A stretch of 64,000 nt of DNA from Cladocopium goreaui (taxonomy: Eukaryota; Sar; Dinophyceae; Suessiales; Symbiodiniaceae): assembly GCA_947184155.2 (NCBI GenBank), contig CAMXCT020002036.1, positions 54,462 to 118,461 of the forward strand, read 5' to 3'. Both the position numbers and the translations under genes were made by a program. This document shows positions 29,186-39,177 of the stretch, piece after piece. Positions within the stretch are counted from its first letter, which is position 1. Each line of letters starts with the position of its first letter. Under the pieces are notes generated by a model, which was not told the origin of the DNA, did not search any database, and saw nothing but the letters and a program-made list of their open reading frames with translations.

Positions 29186-29815
29186 TTCACCCACACACAC
29201 GCACACACGCAATTCCACACACAATTCTTTCACACACAACATTGTCACACACACACATGCGCACACACTTCTTCCACACACAGCATTTTCAAACAAACGC
29301 GCGCGGCATTGTCACACGCAACTCTTCCACACAGCACCCTTTCACACACACGCAACATTTCACGCAATTTTTCCATTGTCACCCCACAACTTTGTCACGC
29401 ACCACTCTTTCACACATAACATTGTCAGCCACAACTTTATCACACAAACCTTTCACACACACACACACACCTCTTTCACACACGCGCGCAACACGTTCAC
29501 ACAACTTGTTTTACACACAACACACACGCACAACTCTTTCACACGCAATTCTGTCACCCACAACTCTGCCACACACAACACTTCTCACACACGCACGCAG
29601 CAATGTCACACACACACACAACTCTTCCAGAGAAAACTTTTCGCGCGCAACATTGTCACAAACACACAACATTGTCAAACACCACTGTCACACACGCACC
29701 TTTGCCGCACAGAACTCTTGCACACACACACACCCCCATTGTTTCTCAGGTCAAATCTTGCACACCCAACTCTTTCACATACAACTCTTTCACACACAAC
29801 TACAGCTCTTTCAAA
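29186..29815 (+). repeat. CA-rich degenerate tandem repeat
   Basis: Variants of CACACACAACTCTTTCA of about 13-17 bp with frequent indels. All frames appear open because TCA/CAC units lack stops; the resulting His/Thr-rich frames are not genes. Confidence 0.9.
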
Positions 29816-29995
29816 CAATCTGTCTTCCACCTTGTCCTTTGTTTTTCCTGCCTTCCCCATCTCATGTTCACATCGGATTGGTGCTTATTGCAAAAAGTTG
29901 CCATGTGGGATTATCCGGACCTTTCTTCTTGGCATGGTGGCATAAGAAGTGCAGGTTGTGCGTCTGAAGTCTGTATCCATGATAAATGCTTTTTA

Positions 29996-30508
29996 ATATC
30001 TATATATCTATGTATCTACATCATATATCTATATATCTATATATCTATATATATATATCTATATATCTCTATATCTCTATATCTAAATATCTTTAAATCT
30101 GTTTATCTATATATCTATATATTTATATATCTATATATTTATTTATTTATATATTTATATATTTATACTTCCATATCTCTATATATCTATATCTCTATAT
30201 ACCTATATATTTATATCTCTATATCTCTATATCGCTATATCTCTATATCTATATATTGATATATCTATATATATATATATCTATAAATCTATAAAACTAT
30301 GAATCTATATATCTATATATCTTTATATCTATATACCTATCTATCTATCTGTCTATCTATCTATCTATCTATCTATCTGTTTATCTACCTATCTATCTAT
30401 CTGTCTATCCATCTGTCCATCTATCCATCTATCCGTCTATCCATCTATCCATCTATCCATCTATCCATCTATCCATCTATCCATCTATCCATCTATCCAT
30501 CTATCCAT
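29996..30508 (+). repeat. TATCTA then CTATCCAT microsatellite, left part
   Basis: TATCTA/TATATC units grade into CTATCTAT and finally a regular CTATCCAT array (about 30400-30508), cut by the left end of element B. It resumes at 39944. Confidence 0.97.
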
Positions 30509-30883
30509 GTATGCGGTCAACTTGTTGATAGCTCCTTATTTCTAGTGTTGGTGAGAAAACGTGTTTTCGTGCTGCTGGTTGTCCTCCTTGTTGTGCTGTC
30601 TCCTCTTTGCTGCAAGGGATCACTCGAAGATGGATCTGTGTATTTTACAACTGACTTGGCTTGAGTTTATTTGCAATGGCAGTTTGTGAATCGTTTGCAA
30701 TCAACTTCAAACACTTGGTTTTTGGCGGCACTTCAAACTCTTGAATTTCCAGAAGTTCATTCAGTGATGACATTGCACACTTACAAGTCTACAGCCGTAC
30801 CCAGATGAAGAATACAATGTGCGACATCTTGGCTTATCAGGGTAAGGTGGCGGGTAGCCTCATACTTTTTTGGTTGAGGTTGC
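30509..30883 (+). repeat. Element B repeat A1, left end
   Basis: 375 bp from GTATGCGGTCAAC to GGTTGAGGTTGC. Same as A2 except A for G in GGTAAGG (30841-30847). Confidence 0.97.
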
Positions 30884-31491
30884 ATGTCAACTTGTTTGGT
30901 TGCATGTTTGTTTTTGGTGTGTTTTAGTAACAGTGTTGGTTTTCTTAACAGATCAACTTATTTTGATTTTGATTTTGACTATCGGGCCGCGCGGTGCATG
31001 GGCGCGAGAGAAAGGGGCCGTGTAGCGGCTTCCAGCCCGGTGGTGTTGTGCCCGGTGCCTGTTGCCCCAGTTCGGGTCACTCTTCGAGATTGCACTTTCT
31101 TTTGCACTGGCTTCATTTCAGCACTGGCATTTATTTGGTGGCTCATTTTCGGTGTGGTACATGTGGATTAGCTTGGAACGCTTTGCTGACTGTAATCCTC
31201 AAGAGGCATTTTTGATTCACTTCCCAGGCTGGTTTGCAATTCAGTCGGAAATTTTGTCCTTGCTGTCGCCTAGGGAGTCACAGAGATATTTGCAGTCTTG
31301 TGTGTACCTGATTTTGGAAACCAAAGACCTCTTGTTGACGGCCACTGCCATTCGCATTCATTATCAGGGGTCAGGATTTTCTGTGCCGACACCTCCAGTT
31401 CAGCCTGCACTACTTCTTGCCGGTCAAGGTGGGGGTGTTTGGGACCAGGACCTTACCACTAGCAGCAGCATCACTGAGAGTTCCAACAGTC
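30884..31491 (+). other. Leader and possible N-terminal coding of element B recombinase
   Basis: An open frame (about 31062-31520) encodes LSPRESQRYLQSCVYL and VPTPPVQPALLL, reminiscent of the element A recombinase head (IPTPP), then stops at TAA 31518-31520. The recombinase frame overlaps it, one base apart. Either a frameshift or intron joins them, or the recombinase starts at its own ATG. Confidence 0.45.
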
Positions 31492-33678
31492 ATGCCGTGG
31501 AGAGCCAAGACATTGACTAAGTATGTTGTTGGTGGTTCAGATGATGCCAGCGTTGAATCTGACAATGTTTTGCAGCGTGTTGGAGATGGCTTGGACGTTG
31601 AGGGCCCTGGCAATTCAATTGGCGGTGAAGCCTCAGATGAGGGTCTGTTAGGTCCTGTTGACGCAATGTGGCAAAGCAACAGTGATTTGGAGGACTCAAA
31701 CTTTTTGCAATTCCAAGGAAGTCATTCTGACAGAACTCAGGGTGCATTGGACTTAGGGGCGAGTCAAGTTCCTCGAGGACCGACGCTGCCCCAGGCAAAG
31801 TTTGAGCAGCACTTGTCCCATGCATTCTTGAGCACAAGAGGTTCATTGAAGGTTTTTATGCCTTGGGAAAAAGGAGTCTTCAAAAGCATTTTCAAGAAGC
31901 CTGGGTCAAATCGGAATGATTTGTTTGTCCAGCCAAAACAATGGGTCGATCACTGCGCTGAATCTGCTGTGGAATCGCTGGAAGATTTGGCAAAGGCCAA
32001 CGACAGTAGGCCGCAATTGGTGGGGGCCTTTTTCGAGCATGCTCTCACTTCAGGGTCGGATCAGTCGTTTTTTCAGCAAAGGCAGAACCTGTTGGAGTCA
32101 GCTGTTGAGAAGTGGTTTTGCATCATAAGAGTCAACATGCTTGCTTCTTCAGTTGGCCATGACATAATTGGCTTGGGAAACATGGAAGAACAGAAACAGG
32201 GCGCCTTCAGAATCATAGAAGCAGTCATTGGCATTCGTTCAAGAACCGCTGCCATAACTCGAGCAAACGCCCTCTTGAAGTTCATCAGATGGAGGGCTGA
32301 AACATCGGAGAACGATGGCAAGGACTTCATTGAGCAGGAGGCCTGGCAGTATTTGTCTGAGCTGCGTGAAAAGAGTGCTGCTCCAACGAGGGGCACAAGC
32401 TTTTTGTCAGCATGCGCATATGCTTTGCACGTGTTTGGTTTTTCTGGCTTGGCGCCCATTTGTGAGAGCAGGCAACTCAAGGGCATTGCAGATCTCATGC
32501 ATGCAGAGAAAGCCCCATTGAAACAGGCTCTCGTGCTGACAGTCAGTCAGGTGAGGTGGCTGCATGACAAGTTGCAGGATGAGTCGTGCAACACCGTTGA
32601 CAGAGCAGTGGTGGCATATCTTTTAGTTGCACTGTATGGACGGTGCCGTCACAGTGACTTGCAAAATGTTGAAGAGGTTGCACTGGACTTCGGTGACGAA
32701 GGTGGCTACATGGAGGTGAGTACACGAACTCACAAAACAGCCAGGACAGCTGCCCAGAAATCCAGGTTGCTGCCGATTGTGCTTCCAGCTATGGGCATAA
32801 CAGGGAGCGAGTGGATCTCAGATGCAAAGGCTGCATTTGAAGAATATGGACTCATGTTTGAGGGTCGGATTGGAGGGCCCTTTTTTCGGCCACCAGGAAC
32901 GTCAGGCAATGCACATTGTCGCCGTGGATTGACCTCACAGGAGGTTACAAGATTCTTGCGGCCCATGCTGGAGGATGAACATTCAGGCCATGGGGACTTG
33001 AGAGTGTCGTCCCATTCACTGAAAGCGACGCTGTTATCCTGGGCATCGAAGTCGGGGATGAGTGCCGCTGACAGGGCAATTTTGGGAAGGCACTCCAGTG
33101 CATACTTGGAGTCCAGCGCCGTGTATGCAAGGGACCTTGCATTTGGAGCTGTTCATCGGCCGCAGGAAGTTTTGAGAAAAATTCATTGTGGTGAATTCTT
33201 ACCCGATGCACCCAGATCGGGGTACTTGCCAACAGCCCCACAGTCTCTGGAGGTGACGGCGCCAGTGGCAAATGAGGTCTTCAAGGTTGAAGACGTTCAG
33301 TCGGATGTGGAGGCTATTGATGAGAAGGATGGCCAGGTTTTGGCTGAGGAAGATGACGAGTACGAGGCGTCATCTGATGGATCGGAGTCATTGGAGGCTT
33401 CGGATTCAGAGGAGGAAGTGCCAAAGCCTCCAGTGAAGTGTTTCAGACACCATGCAGTTGGACCACTGGCAGGCCTTTTTGTTGTGCACAATGTCTCAAA
33501 GTTGGTCCATTACTCGGATCCGACGTTGGTTGATGGAAAAGGTGCCCGCATCATTTCCTGTGGCAGGTCGTTGAACCAGAATTATAAGTACACAGCACAG
33601 TTTGACTCTGTGGACATGTGCAAGCGTTGCAGAAGCAATGCGGTGAAAGACAATGTACTTCCAAAGGCATTGTGCTAA
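31492..33678 (+). CDS. Tyrosine recombinase of element B
   Basis: First ATG 31492 (MPWRAKTLTKYVVGG); the frame is open further left. 729 codons. An N-terminal region of about 350 residues probably serves as core-binding domain. Catalytic pattern: Arg in YGRCRHSDL (32632-32658), Lys in RTHKTAR, H-x-x-K in SHSLKAT (His 33013), GRHSS (His 33091) and Tyr in VYARD (33124-33126). Lys replaces the second Arg of the usual H-x-x-R. A C-terminal acidic linker (EEDDEYEASSDGSESLEAS) and a Cys motif CGRSL...CKRC follow. The enzyme would insert the circular cDNA. It lies first in the gene order, whereas DIRS/Ngaro elements usually carry it last. Confidence 0.88.
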   Translation: MPWRAKTLTKYVVGGSDDASVESDNVLQRVGDGLDVEGPGNSIGGEASDEGLLGPVDAMWQSNSDLEDSNFLQFQGSHSDRTQGALDLGASQVPRGPTLPQAKFEQHLSHAFLSTRGSLKVFMPWEKGVFKSIFKKPGSNRNDLFVQPKQWVDHCAESAVESLEDLAKANDSRPQLVGAFFEHALTSGSDQSFFQQRQNLLESAVEKWFCIIRVNMLASSVGHDIIGLGNMEEQKQGAFRIIEAVIGIRSRTAAITRANALLKFIRWRAETSENDGKDFIEQEAWQYLSELREKSAAPTRGTSFLSACAYALHVFGFSGLAPICESRQLKGIADLMHAEKAPLKQALVLTVSQVRWLHDKLQDESCNTVDRAVVAYLLVALYGRCRHSDLQNVEEVALDFGDEGGYMEVSTRTHKTARTAAQKSRLLPIVLPAMGITGSEWISDAKAAFEEYGLMFEGRIGGPFFRPPGTSGNAHCRRGLTSQEVTRFLRPMLEDEHSGHGDLRVSSHSLKATLLSWASKSGMSAADRAILGRHSSAYLESSAVYARDLAFGAVHRPQEVLRKIHCGEFLPDAPRSGYLPTAPQSLEVTAPVANEVFKVEDVQSDVEAIDEKDGQVLAEEDDEYEASSDGSESLEASDSEEEVPKPPVKCFRHHAVGPLAGLFVVHNVSKLVHYSDPTLVDGKGARIISCGRSLNQNYKYTAQFDSVDMCKRCRSNAVKDNVLPKALC

Positions 33679-34111
33679 AAAGTGAATCTCACTTGGTGAG
33701 TGGCGCGAAGGGTTGGGGTTGCGTGGCACCCTGATGTTTGATTAAGTTGGATGTGTTTGTGTTTAGGTTGAATTGTTTTTGTGAGATTTTCAAACCAATC
33801 AACAGGATTTTGTCACAACGTTGTTTGTTGAAAAAATTGAGTGAGCACATTTGGAGAGAATGCCGCAATTGTGAACTTGAAGGGGGCGGCATGGCAGCAT
33901 GGGTTGCGTGGCACCTGTGGCATTGTCAGTGCATGCTTGTGGAGCGTGGCTCATGAGCATAGATTTTTGGAGCAGTTTTGAGAGTCATGAATCATTTGAA
34001 TTTGGACGGAATTTGTTTGCATTTTGTTGAGTGTATCAAGATATCCAGCGGGAGTGTTTTCAGAAAAAACATCTTCTTTTGGGTTTGTGTAGCAGGTCGG
34101 AACTTGTAGCA
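33679..34111. other. Spacer between recombinase and Gag-like ORFs of element B
   Basis: No gene. The block GGTTGCGTGGCACC occurs twice (about 33717 and 33903). It may contain processing or promoter signals for the downstream transcript. Confidence 0.5.
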
Positions 34112-35335
34112 ATGGCAAGCTTACTGGATTCAGAAGCGCAATTTGCTCAGCGCACCATTGATTTGAAGCTATCAGAGGAGCTGAAACGCAGTTTGAAGAG
34201 ATCGGGCTTGCAGACCTTTGGGACATATGCATATGCCCATGGACAACCGGGGCAAAACATTTCAGACGAAGGCTTTGAAGCATGGGTTACAAATCAGCTA
34301 TTGACAGGAGCTACAATAGCAGACATTGCTGGTGCCAAAAGGCTGCTCTTCGAGAGCCAAACAATGGTTCTTGCTTCGCTACAGGAGCAAGTCAATGCAA
34401 CGGATGCTTCGACCATCAAGAAGGTGCCCATTGTTGAGCGGGAGACTAAAATGAAGGCCATCAAAAAGAGGTTGACAGGTCTTCTCATAGAAGGCCCACT
34501 GGAACCGGGACATTCGCTCCTGGATACAACAGCCAGTATGATGCAGCTCAACGAAGTCAAATACATTCCCCCTGAACGCTGCATTTCAAGGACTCATGAA
34601 GTGCTAAATCAGAAGTCCCCCACAAAGCAGTTGGACATTTCAGCGGAGCACCTTGTTGTGAAGGAAAAGCAGGACACTCCCGACATGACTGTCACTTCAG
34701 CGCTCCAAGTACAAGAAGCTTTCCAGCGTCGTGGCATAGCACTGGTGTTTGCAGATCTGGTTACCCATGAGAGTTACACCAGATACCTAACCACTCTCTT
34801 TGGGCACTTGCATAGAGACCCACCAGCGGGCTATGCAAGGACTTCTGTGAGTCAGTTGGTGGCTGCTGACAAAACGGTGTGGCAGATGATCCTGGAGGAG
34901 GGGGTGCAGCCAAAAAGAGATGAAGCTGGAGAGTTGGCTTTGGATTCAAAGCTTATGGAGAGTCTCCACAGCTACCGTGTCTCCTTCTCCTTGTTACCGT
35001 TGGTTGCCAAGAAGGACAATGCTCCGAGCGTTCCAAAGCCCACCAAGCCAACCGCAAGTCATGGGGGAAAGGGCTCCAATCAACCAGTCCAAAAACCGTG
35101 GTTGAAAGCCAAGGGTGGAAAGAAAGGAGGCAAAGGGAAGGTTAGAGTGCCGCAGCACATCTTTAAGTTGGGTGGCACCTCCTCCAATCCTGCAGGTGAC
35201 CCAATATGTTTTGGATACAACAGCAGCTCAGGGTGTGCGGAAGCGGCTGATGGTGCAAAGTGCAGAAGGGGTTTGCATGTATGCGCAAAATGCTATGGTT
35301 TGCATGGGATTCAAAAACATGAGTCAGAGCTGTGA
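34112..35335 (+). CDS. Gag-like zinc-finger protein of element B
   Basis: Chosen start is ATG 34112 (MASLLDSEAQFAQ), aligned with MASMESVASF in element A; an open extension to 34031 exists. About 407 codons. The N-terminal half has a helix-rich body (ELKRSLKRSGLQTFGTYAY) shared in style with element A (LVQRLTDAGIDTFGKLAY). Then a K/G-rich basic stretch (KAKGGKKGGKGKVR) and a Cys-rich finger starting ICFGYNSSSGC, then KCRRGLHVCAKC (C-x8-C-x8-C-x4-H). Probably the RNA-binding structural protein. It ends at UGA 35333-35335; the same frame then stays open into pol. Confidence 0.75.
   Translation: MASLLDSEAQFAQRTIDLKLSEELKRSLKRSGLQTFGTYAYAHGQPGQNISDEGFEAWVTNQLLTGATIADIAGAKRLLFESQTMVLASLQEQVNATDASTIKKVPIVERETKMKAIKKRLTGLLIEGPLEPGHSLLDTTASMMQLNEVKYIPPERCISRTHEVLNQKSPTKQLDISAEHLVVKEKQDTPDMTVTSALQVQEAFQRRGIALVFADLVTHESYTRYLTTLFGHLHRDPPAGYARTSVSQLVAADKTVWQMILEEGVQPKRDEAGELALDSKLMESLHSYRVSFSLLPLVAKKDNAPSVPKPTKPTASHGGKGSNQPVQKPWLKAKGGKKGGKGKVRVPQHIFKLGGTSSNPAGDPICFGYNSSSGCAEAADGAKCRRGLHVCAKCYGLHGIQKHESEL
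35333..35335 (+). other. In-frame UGA between gag-like and pol of element B
   Basis: Codons CTG TGA CTC. From 35336 to the pol stop at 38833 there is no further stop in this frame, although the first pol ATG is not until 35702. UGA-C is a known leaky context. Confidence 0.75.
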
Positions 35336-38300
35336 CTCCACTCTGGAGCTTGTGCAAGTCAAGATCATCCCGATGCGGCGACACCCAATGATGGTGATGA
35401 GTCAAACAATTTTTCAGGCAATTTTCAGTCAGGTAGCGTTGCACTTGATAATCCATGCATCCAGCATGTTGGGAGCAGCGAGCTTAATCAGACAGTGCAT
35501 GTGAAAGCATCAGAGTGTCTCAAACCAGCGAAGCCTGTACAAGAGACAAGTTTTGACAGCAATTTTGAACCCATTTGTGTTTCATTTACTGACAGAGCGG
35601 AAGTTGATGAAGCCCCTGTCGAACAGGTCCAGCCAAGCCCTCAGAATCCAGAAGCAATTGATGATCTAGTAGTTCATAACCAGGGTTCAAACGGGCCACA
35701 AATGCAATCAATCTCAAATGATGGCTTTGCATTTAGCATTGAACAGTTGACATGTCCTGTGGTGCTGGAAATTTTTTGTGGCAGTGCGCGTTTGACGGCT
35801 AGCCTCAAAGCGGTTGGCATCAGGGATTCATTCGGAGTGGATCACAAATTGGACAAGGCGATATCAGCAGCAAAACGCCTGGATCTTACACTGGAATCTG
35901 ACCAGCAAATACTCATACAGTGGCTGAATTCTCCTTTGGTGGTAGGGGTCTTTTTGGCGCCCCCTTGCGGAACATGTTCGCTTGCCAGAAACATCAGGTT
36001 ACGTGATTCTCATGGAAGGACTTTGCAAGGACCAAAACCTTTGAGATCAGACAAATGGCCAGAGGGATTGCCAGGCCTGGGCCATAGCGACAGAATCAGG
36101 GTTTCTGCAGCAAACAAACTGTACAACTTTTTGGCAGTAGTGGTGGATTTGGCACATAAGCAGGGCCTCATTGTAGTGGTAGAGAACCCTCGGTCCTCCC
36201 TCTTTTGGCTCACTGCCTTTTGGAAGAAGATACAGGCGCCAATGAAATATTCAGCTCACCAGGCTTGCGCATATGGTGGATCTAGGCCGAAGTGGACAGT
36301 GTTATCATGGAACCACCCGGCCTTTGCTTCAATTTGCAGATGCTGCCCAGGGATATCAGAGCATCATCAACACAAACCGTGGGGATTGGTGCATTCAGCG
36401 TCTGGTACGCACTTTTCTACAAGTGAAGAAACAGCATACCCATTGGGTTTAACGCATGCCATAGCACGGGTGTTCGCTTCAATCTTGATTTCACATGGTT
36501 GGACACCTCCACAAGACCAGATGAATGAGGTTCCTGAGGTATCTCTGAAGTCCATGCGTGCGGTTGCAACTGCTCAGCCAAAAGCAGCTAAGTTTCCTCC
36601 AGTCGTTAGAGAACATAAACGAGTTGTGCGGGTTACAGGACCCTTTGTTGCGTTGGCCAAGGCACCAGTTGAACCCATGCAGCGCCTGAAGCATTCCTGG
36701 ACAGTGCCAGATTTTTGCCAGACGGATCTACAAGTGTTGCCCATTGGCGCGCAGCTGTTGCGGGTTACACCCCTTCGGTCAAATGGGGGTATCATGGAGG
36801 TTGGGAAGTCTGGCATTGGAGTTTTTGAACAAGCATGGGGAATTCCATTCGAGCCAGAGGAGTTCATTTGTGAAGCAATTCAGAGGGGTCACCCAAGGCT
36901 TTTTTCCAGGTTGGTACCAAAGGTCTTGCATGAAGCCATTAGCAACAATTTTGGTAAGGACAGCCTGCACAACCTTCCAAGGGACAGAAGCCGTTGGTTT
37001 GCCAAATGGACTGAGCGAGCAAAGCACTTGAGTCAGAGCGACATCGATCTCAAAAATTCCTTACCGGCGCATGCAGCCAAAATTTTAGAGCCAAAGAGGA
37101 TCACCCTGTTCAAGGAGATCTTATTGGATTTGGAATATCCTGATGTGGGAGCATTCGATGAATTGGTAAACGGTACAGAGCTGGTTGGTAATGTGCCACC
37201 CTATGGAATTTTTGAGAAGGCGTTCAAACCGGCAGAGAAGACCATCGAGCAGGTCTGCAAAGCAAATCGGTCTGAGAGGATGCTGAACTTTTACAAGTGT
37301 TCATCTTCAGGTGACAAGGAAATTGATGAAATGGTGTATAGCAAAACTTTGGAAGAGGTGGAGTGTGGCTGGGCGACAGGGCCGATCAATGCGGAACAGC
37401 TCCCGGATGGGGCGGTTGTCAGTCGGAGATTTGGGCTGCGACAACCGGGGAAAATTCGTTTGATAGATGACATGAGTGCGAGCGGAGTGAATCAAACGGT
37501 GCAAACCTCAGAATCGCCGAAGCCACATTCAGCGGATTTTATTGCAGCCATGCTTTTGGAAGTTCTGAAATGCAGTGGAGGAGTTTCTTTGATGGGCAGA
37601 TCATTCGATTTAAAATCAGCATACAAACAACTTGCTATAGCGCAGCAATCACTGTCATTTGCTTTCGTTGCAGTGTACAACCCCAAGAAGAAAAGGGCAG
37701 AGTTGTTTCAATTGCTTGCTGCACCGTTTGGTGCAACCAGAAGCGTATTTTCATTTCTGAGGCTGTCGAATGCGATATGGTATATAGGTGTAAAAGCCCT
37801 TAATATCATTTGGAGCTGCTTCTTCGACGACTATGTAGTCTTTGCCAGGGATGAGCACACCAACAATACCAATCAGACAGTGTCCTTGCTTTTCAAATTG
37901 TTGGGATGGAGATTTGCGGAAGAAGGTGAAAAGGCAGAATGTTTCTCAAGGGAGTTCGGAGCTCTGGGTATTAGAATCATTTTGGATGACGCCAGCAGGG
38001 GGCTTGTCAAATTTACTAACACGGAGAAAAGAGCAAGTGAATTGGTTGGCACCATCAATGGTATCTTGCAAAAGGGGTCCATGACTGTTATTGAAGCGCA
38101 AAAACTCAGGGGCAGAATGCAGTTTATGGATGGGCAGTTGTTTGGCCGCTTGGGTAAGTTGTGCATGAGGGAAGTTACCAACCATACCTGCAACTTCCAG
38201 AGTAGCAAAATCATTGAGAGGACTGCCAATGCTTTGAATCGTTTTGTTATCTTCTTGGAACATGCAGAACCCCGGAGGATCCACTTGAGCACGGACATGG

Positions 38301-38833
38301 TGTGGCATGTGTATACGGATGCTTGTTACGAACCAACTGCGCAAAGTTGGAAGTGTGGCTTGGGTGGAGTGTTGGTTGGACCCAATGGAAGCAAGGTGGC
38401 CTTTTTCTCAATTTCATTGGATGATGATCACATGGGGATTCTTGGGGTAGACACAAAGAAAACCATAATCTTCGAGGCGGAACTGTTGGCAATGGTCCTT
38501 GCCTTCTCTGTGTGGCGAGAATACTTGACAGCGATGTCGGTAATTTGTTTTGTGGACAACAATTCTGCGAGAGATGTGGCCATCTCTGGAAATGGTCGTA
38601 ACTTTACAGCAAACTCGTTGATTGACTTCCTGTTAAAGTTGGAAATGGCAAATTGCACTACGCCTTGGTATACTCGAATCCCCACACCTTCCAACATTGC
38701 TGACAATCCATCCAGGGGTGATGTTTGCGAGCTGGTACGTCAGAAAGTTTCTGCAACTGATGTTCGAAAGGGATTGCAAGAAATCATGATTGCTTTGGCG
38801 GAGGAAACGGTTAAAAGGGGATCAAATGTCTGA
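35336..38833 (+). CDS. Pol of element B: methyltransferase-like, RT, RNase H
   Basis: Open from just after the Gag UGA; the first ATG is at 35702. Domains in order: acidic linker; cytosine-methyltransferase-like domain with VLEIFCGSARL (35762-35794, SAM motif I), FLAPPCGTCS (Cys at 35966, motif IV) and VVVENPRSS (Glu 36182, motif VI); a connector of about 400 residues; RT with FDLKSAYKQLAI (motif A), AAPFGATRSVFSF (motif B) and the YxDD box FFDDY (37820-37834); RNase H with Asp in YTDACYE (38318), Glu in FEAELLAM (38474), Asp in FVDNNS (38555) and SNIADNPSRG. It would make element cDNA. The methyltransferase part could modify element or host DNA, but activity is unproven. No stop or frameshift in 3.5 kb suggests function. 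Confidence 0.88.
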   Translation, partial: LHSGACASQDHPDAATPNDGDESNNFSGNFQSGSVALDNPCIQHVGSSELNQTVHVKASECLKPAKPVQETSFDSNFEPICVSFTDRAEVDEAPVEQVQPSPQNPEAIDDLVVHNQGSNGPQMQSISNDGFAFSIEQLTCPVVLEIFCGSARLTASLKAVGIRDSFGVDHKLDKAISAAKRLDLTLESDQQILIQWLNSPLVVGVFLAPPCGTCSLARNIRLRDSHGRTLQGPKPLRSDKWPEGLPGLGHSDRIRVSAANKLYNFLAVVVDLAHKQGLIVVVENPRSSLFWLTAFWKKIQAPMKYSAHQACAYGGSRPKWTVLSWNHPAFASICRCCPGISEHHQHKPWGLVHSASGTHFSTSEETAYPLGLTHAIARVFASILISHGWTPPQDQMNEVPEVSLKSMRAVATAQPKAAKFPPVVREHKRVVRVTGPFVALAKAPVEPMQRLKHSWTVPDFCQTDLQVLPIGAQLLRVTPLRSNGGIMEVGKSGIGVFEQAWGIPFEPEEFICEAIQRGHPRLFSRLVPKVLHEAISNNFGKDSLHNLPRDRSRWFAKWTERAKHLSQSDIDLKNSLPAHAAKILEPKRITLFKEILLDLEYPDVGAFDELVNGTELVGNVPPYGIFEKAFKPAEKTIEQVCKANRSERMLNFYKCSSSGDKEIDEMVYSKTLEEVECGWATGPINAEQLPDGAVVSRRFGLRQPGKIRLIDDMSASGVNQTVQTSESPKPHSADFIAAMLLEVLKCSGGVSLMGRSFDLKSAYKQLAIAQQSLSFAFVAVYNPKKKRAELFQLLAAPFGATRSVFSFLRLSNAIWYIGVKALNIIWSCFFDDYVVFARDEHTNNTNQTVSLLFKLLGWRFAEEGEKAECFSREFGALGIRIILDDASRGLVKFTNTEKRASELVGTINGILQKGSMTVIEAQKLRGRMQFMDGQLFGRLGKLCMREVTNHTCNFQSSKIIERTANALNRFVIFLEHAEPRRIHLSTDMVWHVYTDACYEPTAQSWKCGLGGVLVGPNGSKVAFFSISLDDDHMGILGVDTKKTIIFEAELLAMVLAFSVWREYLTAMSVICFVDNNSARDVAISGNGRNFTANSLIDFLLKLEMANCTTPWYTRIPTPSNIADNPSRGDVCELVRQKVSATDVRKGLQEIMIALAEETVKRGSNV

Positions 38834-39177
38834 GTTTTACAACAGGTGAATACAATTCATTTTTGGAAGCACCTTCTTTCTGGCAGGCAATTTATCGATT
38901 GCTCGAACTGGTGATGACACAATCGAATCGACAGATTGACGACTCGAACTTGCACAGGCCGTTGTCACTGGTGTCAAAAAAGATTGTGCGCTTCGGAATC
39001 TCTCTGACCAACATTTGTTTCATGTCAATGCGTTTGAATTTTTTGCGTGATTTCCAGCTTGAGCGATTTTTCGAGTGAAGGGTTTTTACATCCCAATGGT
39101 TTGCACTGAGTGCTTTGTTTGTAATTTGGCGTTTGCTTTTTCTAGGATATACCAGCAGCCACCTACACTAGAAATAA
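38817..39177 (+). repeat. Element B repeat B1 (361 bp)
   Basis: Begins GGGGATCAAATGTCTGAG, so it includes the last codons and stop of pol. Ends ACACTAGAAATAA, abutting A2 with no gap. Confidence 0.97.

Noticed and set aside
29162..30664. His/Thr-rich and Tyr/Ile/Leu-rich ORFs
   Set aside because: Translation of CACACA and TATCTA simple repeats; no domain and no independent support.
31492..33678. Recombinase as an independent Crypton-type DNA transposon
   Set aside because: It lies inside the A1/B2 boundaries, and element A shows the same recombinase, Gag-like, RT order.
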